Assembly: GCA_029582265.1 (NCBI GenBank)
Contig: CM055823.1
Location: 5,270,001 to 5,334,000, forward strand
DNA length: 64,000 bases
Direction of reading: 5' to 3'
DNA from: Zoroaster sp. YZ-2022
Taxonomy: Eukaryota; Echinodermata; Asteroidea; Forcipulatida; Zoroasteridae
Shown: piece after piece, positions 55,401 to 64,000 of the stretch
Numbering within the stretch: position 1 is the first letter of the stretch
How the letters are laid out: every line of letters begins with the position of its first letter
Program-made: the position numbers and the translations under genes
Notes under the pieces: model-generated
Told to the model about the DNA's origin: nothing
The model's database searches: none
Seen by the model: only the letters and a program-made list of their open reading frames with translations

Positions 55401-58400
55401 GGTAATAAATATATGTTAATTTGAGCAAATTTAAATTAGTAAATAAAGGAGTTGTGTGATCCAGATAACCTGCTTTGGAAATAATACGTACAGCTCTCTT
55501 TTGTAAGAGAAATAATTTGTTATGTTGTGTAATCGAGCCACCCCAGACAATCAGTGAATAATTTAAGTAAGGGGTATAAACGAATTATACAGTGTTAATA
55601 AAACATTACTAGAAAGAAACGGCTTCAATCGATTCATAATACCAATATTTTTTGGAATCTTAGTAGCTAAAGTATTAATGTGGTTAGACCAACTTAATGT
55701 ACTTAGGGCCTATACTACACGCAAGGTTTGACAGTGTTCTATTTTTTTTTTAAGTGCACTAAATATATCAACCTTTTGACAAAATGTTCACTTTTGAAGT
55801 CACAGACCTGAGTCACAGATCAGAGATGTACACAAGGTCACTAAAAAAAAATATCTTTATTTTTTAAATAACACTATTATCTTGGTCAAAATTTAGACAA
55901 TTTTATTTTTGTTTTTGTATCTCTAAAAAAAAACATAATTTATAGGCTTCTACTGGGGACCACAAGTAAAGGAATTCAGTTCAACAGCAAAATGTGAAAG
56001 TCACATTTTGCTAACCTATTATCTTGATCTGCAATATAATATAAACTTGAATTATTTGTTTCCATTTCTAATCTTTTTATAACAATTATTAGCTGATAGA
56101 GTTTGCAGACCAACCCTCCCAAGGCCTACCACCCTTGCTGATTTGTTTGAAGAAGTAACATCCGAGTCTTCAACAGCTGAGACAGACTGGAAGTATAATC
56201 CAAGTTGAGTTTCATATTTTATGCAAATGATATTTTTCATAAGTGATGTAAAGTAGGCCTAAGTTATAACTTTTTAAGTACACCATTGCAAGTAATGTCA
56301 CATGCAAGTGAAGTCAGATGACTTTGCCTGGATCCCAAAAAATAGTGGGATCCTTAAAAATATTGCATTTATTCGGGTTCAGCGACGATTTGAGTTCGGT
56401 GATGATTCGGGTTCGGCGACGATTCGGGTGGCGCGGCGATTCGGGTGCTGCGGCGATACGGGTGGTGCGGCGATACGGGTGGTGCGGCGATACGGGTGGT
56501 GCGGCTATACGGGTGGTGCGGCGATACGGGTGGTGCGGCGATACGGGTGGTGCGGCTATACGGGTGGTGCGGCGATACGGGTGGTGCGGCGATACGGGTG
56601 GTGCGGCGATACGGGTGGTGCGGCGATACGGGTGGTGCGGCGATACGGGTGGTGCGGCGATACGGGTGGTGCGGCGATACGGGTGGTGCGGCGATACGGG
56701 TGGTGCGGCGATACAGGTGGTGCGGCGATACGGGTGGTGCGGCGATACGGGTGGTGCGGCTATACGGGTGGTGCGGCGATACAGGTGGTGCGGCGATACG
56801 GGTGGTGCGGCGATACGGGTGGTGCGGCGATACGGGTGGTGCGGCTATACGGGTGGTGCGGCGATACGGGTGGTGCGGCGATACGGGTGGTGCGGCGATA
56901 CGGGTGGTGCGGCGATACAGTTGGTGCGGCGATACAGTTGGTGCGGCGATACAGGTGGTGCGGCGATACAGGTACGAAAGGGGCCTGGACACATAGCATT
57001 CGAGGCATGTGGGGTCCTACTACTGGCCAGGGTAAACTCAGTCTCAGCTGGCTGTCGATCTTAAAGGTGCATCGGGCCTGCACCTCCGTATAGGAGCAGT
57101 GGTATCGATGTGATCACAAATGGTCGACGAACAGTAGGAGCTCCTTTCTGCAATCAGAGAGAAAGGGGCCGTTGCTTAGTAGGTAGGGCGCTCCCTTCGG
57201 GGGGTGGACCGGAAAGCTACACTTTGTGTAGGACGATGGGCCCGAAGACCCGAAAGGCGCGTGGGGCTGGTATCCTGGGACCTGCACGTGGTAGCCCTGC
57301 TTTAAACTAACCTTACCAGGATGATGTCGGCAAAATTAAATATTACGTCGTGTCAGTGCAAAAACGTCGTATCTCCTAAAATAGCATTGAAATTACATTC
57401 GAGTTTGAACGTCCGCAAAAGGTCGTAATCCAAGTTGAGTTTCATATTTTATGCAAATGATATTTTTCATAAGTGATGTAAAGTAGGCCTAAGTTATAAC
57501 TTTTTAAGTACACCATTGCAAGTAATGTCACATGCAAGTGAAGTCAGATGACTTTGCCTGGATCCCAAAAAATAGTGGGATCCTTAAAAATATTGCATTT
57601 ATTCGGGTTCAGCGACGATTTGAGTTCGGTGATGATTCGGGTTCGGCGACGATTCGGGTGGCGCGGCGATTCGGGTGCTGCGGCGATACGGGTGGTGCGG
57701 CGATACAGGTGGTGCGGCTATACGGGTGGTGCGGCGATACGGGTGGTGCGGCGATACAGGTGGTGCGGCGATACGGGTGGTGCGGCGATACAGGTGGTGC
57801 GGCTATACGGGTGGTGCGGCGATACAGGTGGTGCGGCGATACGGGTGGTGCGGCTATACAGGTGGTGCGGCGATACGGGTGGTGCGGCGATACGGGTGGT
57901 GCGGCTATACGGGTGGTGCGGCGATACGGGTGGTGCGGCGATACGGGTGGTGCGGCGATACAGGTGGTGCGGCGATACAGGTGGTGCGGCGATACGGGTG
58001 GTGCGGCGATACAGGTACGAAAGGGGCCTGGACACATAGCATTCGAGGCATGTGGGGTCCTACTACTGGCCAGGGTAAACTCAGTCTCAGCTGGCTGTCG
58101 ATCTTAAAGGTGCATCGGGCCTGCACCTCCGTATAGGAGCAGTGGTATCGATGTGATCACAAATGGTCGACGAACAGTAGGAGCTCCTTTCTGCAATCAG
58201 AGAGAAAGGGGCCGTTGCTTAGTAGGTAGGGCGCTCCCTTCGGGGGGTGGACCGAAAGCTACACTTTGTGTGGGACGATGGCCCGAAGACCCGAAAGGCG
58301 CGTGGGGCTGGTATCCTGGGACCTGCACGTGGTAGCCCTGCTTTAAACTAACCTTACCAGGATGATGTCGGCAAAATTAAATATTACGTCGTGTCAGTGC

Positions 58401-61400
58401 AAAAACGTCGTATCTCCTAAAATAGCATTGAAATTACATTCGAGTTTGAACGTCCGCAAAAGGTCGTAATCCAAGTTGAGTTTCATATTTTATGCAAATG
58501 ATATTTTTCATAAGTGATGTAAAGTAGGCCTAAGTTATAACTTTTTAAGTACACCATTGCAAGTAATGTCACATGCAAGTGAAGTCAGATGACTTTGCCT
58601 GGATCCCAAAAAATAGTGGGATCCTTAAAAATATTGCATTTATTCGGGTTCAGCGACGATTTGAGTTCGGTGATGATTCGGGTTCGGCGACGATTCGGGT
58701 GGCGCGGCGATTCGGGTGCTGCGGCGATACGGGTGGTGCGGCGATACGGGTGGTGCGGCTATACGGGTGGTGCGGCGATACAGGTGGTGCGGCGATACGG
58801 GTGGTGCGGCTATACGGGTGGTGCGGCGATACAGGTGGTGCGGCTATGCGGGTGGTGCGGCGATACAGGTGGTGCGGCGATACAGGTGGTGCGGCGATAC
58901 AGGTGGTGCGGCGATACAGGTGGTGCGGCTATACGGGTGGTGCGGCGATACAGGTGGTGCGGCGATACGGGTGGTGCGGCTATACGGGTGGTGCGGCGAT
59001 ACGGGTGGTGCGGCGATACGGGTGGTGCGGCGATACAGGTGGTGCGGCGATACAGGTGGTGCGGCTATACGGGTGGTGCGGCGATACGGGTGGTGCGGCT
59101 ATACGGGTGGTGCGGCGATACGGGTGGTGCGGCGATACGGGTGGTGCGGCGATACGTGTGGTGCGGCGATACGGGTGGTGCGGCGATACGGGTGGTGCGG
59201 CGATACGGGTGGTGCGGCGATACAGATACGAAAGGGGCCTGGACACATAGCATTCGAGGCATGTGGGGTCCTACTACTGGCCAGGGTAAACTCAGTCTCA
59301 GCTGGCTGTCGATCTTAAAGGTGCATCGGGCCTGCACCTCCGTATAGGAGCAGTGGTATCGATGTGATCACAAATGGTCGACGAACAGTAGGAGCTCCTT
59401 TCTGCAATCAGAGAGAAAGGGGCCGTTGCTTAGTAGGTAGGGCGCTCCTTCGGGGTGGACCGGAAAGCTACACTTTGTGGGACGATGGGCCGAAGACCCG
59501 AAAGGCGCGTGGGGCTGGTATCCTGGGACCTGCACGTGGTAGCCCTGCTTTAAACTAACCTTACCAGGATGATGTCGGCAAATTAAATATTACGTCGTGT
59601 CAGTGCAAAACGTCGTATCTCCTAAAATAGCATTGAAATTACATTCGAGTTTGAACGTCCGCAAAAGGTCGTAATCCAAGTTGAGTTTCATATTTTATGC
59701 AAATGATATTTTTCATAAGTGATGTAAAGTAGGCCTAAGTTATAACTTTTTAAGTACACCATTGCAAGTAATGTCACATGCAAGTGAAGTCAGATGACTT
59801 TGCCTGGATCCCAAAAAATAGTGGGATCCTTAAAAATATTGCATTTATTCGGGTTCAGCGACGATTTGAGTTCGGTGATGATTCGGGTTCGGCGACGATT
59901 CGGGTGGCGCGGCGATTCGGGTGCTGCGGCGATACGGGTGGTGCGGCTATACGGGTGGTGCGGCGATACGGGTGGTGCGGCTATACGGGTGGTGCGGCGA
60001 TACAGGTGGTGCGGCGATACAGGTGGTGCGGCTATACGGGTGGTGCGGCGATACAGGTGGTGCGGCGATACGGGTGGTGCGGCGATACGGGTGGTGCGGC
60101 GATACGGGTGATGCGGCGATACGGGTGGTGCGGCTATACGGGTGGTGCGGCGATACGGGTGGTGCGGCGATACGGGTGGTGCGGCGATACGGGTGGTGCG
60201 GCGATACGGGAGGTGCGGCGATACGGGTGGTGCGGCGATACAGATACGAAAGGGGCCTGGACACATAGCATTCGAGGCATGTGGGGTCCTACTACTGGCC
60301 AGGGTAAACTCAGTCTCAGCTGGCTGTCGATCTTAAAGGTGCATCGGGCCTGCACCTCCGTATAGGAGCAGTGGTATCGATGTGATCACAAATGGTCGAC
60401 GAACAGTAGGAGCTCCTTTCTGCAATCAGAGAGAAAGGGGCCGTTGCTTAGTAGGTAGGGCGCTCCCTTCGGGGGGTGGACCGGAAAGCTACACTTTGTG
60501 TAGGACGATGGGCCCGAAGACCCGAAAGGCGCGTGGGGCTGGTATCCTGGGACCTGCACGTGGTAGCCCTGCTTTAAACTAACCTTACCAGGATGATGTC
60601 GGCAAAATTAAATATTACGTCGTGTCAGTGCAAAAACGTCGTATCTCCTAAAATAGCATTGAAATTACATTCGAGTTTGAACGTCCGCAAAAGGTCGTAA
60701 TCCAAGTTGAGTTTCATATTTTATGCAAATGATATTTTTCATAAGTGATGTAAAGTAGGCCTAAGTTATAACTTTTTAAGTACACCATTGCAAGTAATGT
60801 CACATGCAAGTGAAGTCAGATGACTTTGCCTGGATCCCAAAAAATAGTGGGATCCTTAAAAATATTGCATTTATTCGGGTTCAGCGACGATTTGAGTTCG
60901 GTGATGATTCGGGTTCGGCGACGATTCGGGTGGCGCGGCGATTCGGGTGGTGCGGCGATACGGGTGGTGCGGCGATACGGGTGGTGCGGCTATACGGGTG
61001 GTGCGGCGATACAGGTGGTGCGGCTATACGGGTGGTGCGGCTATACGGGTGGTGCGGCGATACGGGTGGTGCGGCTATGCGGGTGGTGCGGCGATACAGG
61101 TGGTGCGGCGGCGATACAGGTGGTGCGGCGATACAGGTGGTGCGGCGATACAGGTGGTGCGGCTATACGGGTGGTGCGGCGATACGGGTGGTGCGGCGAT
61201 ACGGGTGGTGCGGCTATACGGGTGGTGCGGCGATACAGGTGGTGCGGCGATACGGGTGGTGCGGCGATACGGGTGGTGCGGCGATACAGGTGGTGCGGCG
61301 ATACGGGTGGTGCGGCGATACGGGTGGTGCGGCGATACGGGTGGTGCGGCTATACGGGTGGTGCGGCGATACGGGAGGTGCGGCGATACGGGTGGTGCGG

Positions 61401-63975
61401 CGATACAGATACGAAAGGGGCCTGGACACATAGCATTCGAGGCATGTGGGGTCCTACTACTGGCCAGGGTAAACTCAGTCTCAGCTGGCTGTCGATCTTA
61501 AAGGTGCATCGGGCCTGCACCTCCGTATAGGAGCAGTGGTATCGATGTGATCACAAATGGTCGACGAACAGTAGGAGCTCCTTTCTGCAATCAGAGAGAA
61601 AGGGGCCGTTGCTTAGTAGGTAGGGCGCTCCCTTCGGGGGGTGGACCGGAAAGCTACACTTTGTGTAGGACGATGGGCCCGAAGACCCGAAAGGCGCGTG
61701 GGGCTGGTATCCTGGGACCTGCACGTGGTAGCCCTGCTTTAAACTAACCTTACCAGGATGATGTCGGCAAAATTAAATATTACGTCGTGTCAGTGCAAAA
61801 ACGTCGTATCTCCTAAAATAGCATTGAAATTACATTCGAGTTTGAACGTCCGCAAAAGGTCGTAATCCAAGTTGAGTTTCATATTTTATGCAAATGATAT
61901 TTTTCATAAGTGATGTAAAGTAGGCCTAAGTTATAACTTTTTAAGTACACCATTGCAAGTAATGTCACATGCAAGTGAAGTCAGATGACTTTGCCTGGAT
62001 CCCAAAAAATAGTGGGATCCTTAAAAATATTGCATTTATTCGGGTTCAGCGACGATTTGAGTTCGGTGATGATTCGGGTTCGGCGACGATTCGGGTGGCG
62101 CGGCGATTCGGGTGCTGCGGCGATACGGGTGGTGCGGCGATACAGGTGGTGCGGCGATACGGGTGGTGCGGCTATACGGGTGGTGCGGCGATACAGGTGG
62201 TGCGGCGATACAGGTGGTGCGGCTATACGGGTGGTGCGGCGATACAGGTGGTGCGGCGATACGGGTGGTGCGGCGATACGGGTGGTGCGGCTATACAGGT
62301 GGTGCGGCGATACGGGTGGTGCGGCGATACGGGTGGTGCGGCGATACGGGTGGTGCGGCGATACGGGTGGTGCGGCGATACGGGTGGTGCGGCGATACAG
62401 GTGGTGCGGCGATACGGGTGGTGCGGCTATACAGGTGCTGCGGCGATACGGGTGGTGCGGCGATACAGGTGGTGCGGCGATACAGGTGGTGCGGCGATAC
62501 GGGTGGTGCGGCGATACGGGTGGTGCGGCGATACGGGTGGTGCGGCGATACGTGTGGTGCGGCGATACGGGTGGTGCGGCGATACGGGTGGTGCGGCGAT
62601 ACGGGAGGTGCGGCGATACGGGTGGTGCGGCGATACAGATACGAAAGGGGCCTGGACACATAGCATTCGAGGCATGTGGGGTCCTACTACTGGCCAGGGT
62701 AAACTCAGTCTCAGCTGGCTGTCGATCTTAAAGGTGCATCGGGCCTGCACCTCCGTATAGGAGCAGTGGTATCGATGTGATCACAAATGGTCGACGAACA
62801 GTAGGAGCTCCTTTCTGCAATCAGAGAGAAAGGGGCCGTTGCTTAGTAGGTAGGGCGCTCCCTTCGGGGGGTGGACCGGAAAGCTACACTTTGTGTAGGA
62901 CGATGGGCCCGAAGACCCGAAAGGCGCGTGGGGCTGGTATCCTGGGACCTGCACGTGGTAGCCCTGCTTTAAACTAACCTTACCAGGATGATGTCGGCAA
63001 AATTAAATATTACGTCGGGTCAGTGCAAAAACGTCGTATCTCCTAAAATAGCATTGAAATTACATTCGAGTTTGAACGTCCGCAAAAGGTCGTATCTCGC
63101 TTAAAATAGCCCGGATGTACACACAAAATCAATACGCGCCGAGATACGACGTTTTTGCACGGCGCGTTTTTGTGTGAGATACGACGTTGTTGCAAAATCG
63201 AGATACAACGTTTTTGCACTGACACGATGATTAGAAGCTTGCAGTAGTATACTTAGTAATGAATTGATAAAAGATGCTTTCAATTACTTGATTTTTTTTT
63301 TAAAGGATGCTTTTGATAAAGAATTTGTTTGATGTACAATATGTATTATTATGTTGTAGACTGGTAAACAATAATTTGCTATGTTCATGATTTGTAACAT
63401 AATATTAAGAAAAGATAAGTATTCAACATAAGGCCATAAAGAAGTCTTGTTTGTGGTCTATGTGCATATTACCTCACACCCGCTCATCGGCAGTTTTAGG
63501 TTTATTTTTGTTTGGTATATTGATTGCTTTGTGTTAAAAACATTTTATAGCATAAGAATATTTGTCCAATTTGTGACCCCTCTCTTTGCCACCCTACTTT
63601 GTTTTTGGCAAATTTGATCTGGTTCCAATAACTGTCACTGATTTCACTTGTTTGCAAAAAATGATTAGTAAAAAAATTCATCACTGCACTGATTTTGGAA
63701 GCCATCCAATGAGTAGAACCTCGAGACATGTTTTTTGCCTTAATGTTGTTTCTTCCCTTTAATTAATGTCAAATCTGATGAAATTTAAAAACAAGAAGTC
63801 ATGTGAGTTTCTTAAAATATTCATGTACAGCTTGGCTAATGATGGTTTTAATCTTTATTAGAAATATATTTTTCTGTGAGTTTCTTCATTTTTTAAAAGA
63901 CTATTTTTAGTTTAAATTTAGGAAAGAGTACTTGATCCTGAATTCCACATTCGTACAAGAAGAAAATATCTGAAG
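52341..63975 (+). CDS. Unrecognised gene 3, 5' part (2-3 exons seen)
   Basis: The ATG at 52341 is preceded in frame by TGA (52338-52340). The first coding exon (52341-52425) encodes MRHLEVSKKYSRNLG, SLLLIKTIDDLPK and ends in G|GTGAGT. The exon at 56093-56192 (acceptor AACAATTATTAG) continues in the correct phase with ADRVCRPTLPRPTT, LADLFEEVTSESSTAETDW and the donor GTATAA. A further candidate exon 63922-63975 (acceptor AAATTTAG, donor GTAATT) reads ERVLDPEFHIRTRRKYLK in phase 0 and does not match the preceding phase, so an exon is missing between them or one of the two is wrong. I recognise no domain; the protein looks polar and partly disordered. The second intron contains the six-unit tandem array. 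The gene continues beyond the window. Confidence 0.5.
54207..54669. repeat. GAATGTCGTATCCGACC family MITE, followed by poly-C
   Basis: The left end GGAAAGAATGTTGTATCCG and right end GTGGTCAGATACGACATTC are inverted. The interior matches 12128-12582. A C-run of about 15 follows. Confidence 0.7.
54690..55775. mobile_element. TTAA element family A, fragment split by a LINE
   Basis: Left part 54690-54789 (ACACAGGGATATTTTGG ... GACTCATTTTGACCTGTAAA) and right part from about 55703 (AATGTACTTAGGGCC, GGTTTGACAGTGTTC, TAAGTGCACTAAATATA) are contiguous in other family A copies. The LINE at 54790-55703 is inserted between them. Both TTAA ends are missing. Confidence 0.65.
54790..55703 (-). mobile_element. 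CR1/L2-type LINE, 3' fragment
   Basis: The minus strand encodes the RT thumb region: IPKNIGIMNRLKPF, LTLYNS, LNLGKFMYKQMNNLLP and CGIKFWNSLADDVKQS, with stops and frameshifts. The tail is AATGAATGAAATGAA, like that of the larger LINE at 16868-20800. The 3' end of the element is at 54790. Simple C-rich sequence (CCCTTACCCCCACCC) lies at 54975-55035. Confidence 0.75.
56093..56192 (+). CDS. Gene 3 second coding exon
   Basis: 100 nt, in phase with 52341-52425. It encodes VCRPTLPRPTTLADLFEEV and TSESSTAETDW. The presumed donor (GTATAATCC) is only 4 bp from the first base of the tandem array. Confidence 0.5.
56197..63094. repeat. Six tandem 1.03-1.23-kb units, each with an internal 17-bp minisatellite
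   Basis: Units begin with AATCCAAGTTGAGTTTCA at 56197, 57427, 58468, 59673, 60699 and 61864. Each has a ~200-bp lead, a minisatellite of GATACGGGTGGTGCGGC (17 bp; variants CTATACGG, GATACAGG) and a ~450-bp downstream part ending in the left half of a CGTCGTGTCAGTGCA-type MITE. Units differ almost only in minisatellite copy number and order of variants. All long open frames (17-residue AIRVVRRYGWCGDTGGA repeats on plus, SPHHPYRRTTRIAAPPV on minus) are by-products of the 17-bp period. Confidence 0.93.
57165..57215 (+). other. tRNA D-arm-like segment in each array unit
   Basis: GTTGCTTAGTAGGTAGGGCGC resembles a tRNA A-box and D arm, and is repeated in every unit. No B-box (GGTTCRANTCC) follows at tRNA spacing, so this is not a tRNA gene and is only a possible SINE relic. 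Confidence 0.2.
63015..63229. repeat. Inverted-repeat element, CGTGTCAGTGCAAAAACG family (complete only after the last unit)
   Basis: The left end GTCAGTGCAAAAACGTCG with TATCTC and the right end GAGATACAACGTTTTTGC with ACTGACACG are inverted. The middle also repeats ATACGACGTTTTTGCACGG. The first five array units contain only its left half up to AAAAGGTCGTA. Confidence 0.75.
63540..63725. repeat. GGCCAAAATTGCTGGATC-type repeat, fragment
   Basis: TTTGTCCAATTTGTGACCCC and TCTCTTTGCCACCCTACTTTG, with GATTTTGGAAGCCATCC, parallel the 9380-9560 copy. The TGCTGGATC part is lost. Confidence 0.45.
63922..63975 (+). CDS. Possible further exon of gene 3
   Basis: 54 nt, 18 open codons (ERVLDPEFHIRTRRKYLK) between AAATTTAG and GTAATT. 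The basic, exon-like composition and splice sites support it, but its phase does not follow from 56093-56192. Confidence 0.35.
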
Positions 63976-64000
63976 GTAATTTTACTATTTTCTTGTAAAC

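Noticed and set aside
57165..57215. tRNA gene in each array unit
   Set aside because: An A-box-like segment only; no B-box and no cloverleaf.
56302..62760. Long open frames of 17-residue AIRVVRR.../SPHHPYRR... repeats in all frames
   Set aside because: They arise because a 17-bp tandem repeat free of stops is read in every frame on both strands; no splice signals or conserved domain.

Overview
This is animal (metazoan) nuclear DNA: GT-AG introns, long AT-rich introns, dense interspersed repeats and no operon-like gene packing. The conserved exons, the CR1/L2-type LINEs, the tRNA-derived SINEs and the very abundant TACATGTA word fit a marine invertebrate deuterostome. An echinoderm is my best guess; this is inference and not proven by the window.

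Three plus-strand genes are visible. (1) The last two coding exons of TWNK, the mitochondrial replicative DNA helicase Twinkle, lie at 1556-1684 and 4566-4787; the rest is upstream of the window. (2) A complete five-exon MOB2 gene (MOB kinase activator 2, 229 aa) runs from 10911 to 42194. It has a 17-nt first coding exon and a 26.7-kb first intron full of mobile elements; all splice phases agree and the four zinc ligands are present. (3) The start of an unrecognised gene lies at about 51.6-64 kb, with a probable non-coding first exon, a start-codon exon (52341-52425), a phase-matched second coding exon (56093-56192) and a possible later exon (63922-63975).

Most of the rest is repeats. There is a nearly full-length but decayed CR1/L2-type LINE (16868-20800, minus), two truncated LINEs (35870-36525 and 54790-55703), a LINE C-terminal scrap (94-375), and tRNA-derived SINEs whose 3' tail matches the tail of the L2-like LINE. 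At least fifteen families of small inverted-repeat (MITE-like) elements occur. The commonest carries TTAA target duplications and CCCTCCTAC termini, as piggyBac-type elements do; filled and empty sites can be compared inside the window. Tandem arrays include 17-bp repeats at 12.7-13.4 kb, 81-bp repeats at 32.4-33.3 kb, 114-bp repeats at 36.5-37.5 kb, 20-bp repeats at 39.3-40.0 kb, 77-bp repeats at 41.5-41.8 kb, and six 1.0-1.2-kb units at 56.2-63.1 kb that each enclose a second, unrelated 17-bp minisatellite.

The most interesting signal is a recurrent 6-bp gain. In about ten places where two copies of one repeat can be aligned, one copy has TA where the other has TACATGTA. That is the form expected of untrimmed excision footprints of a TA-targeting (Tc1/mariner-like) transposon, or of an unknown micro-insertion process. 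A second notable pattern is that several unrelated inverted-repeat elements have interiors built from one reiterated, family-specific short word.
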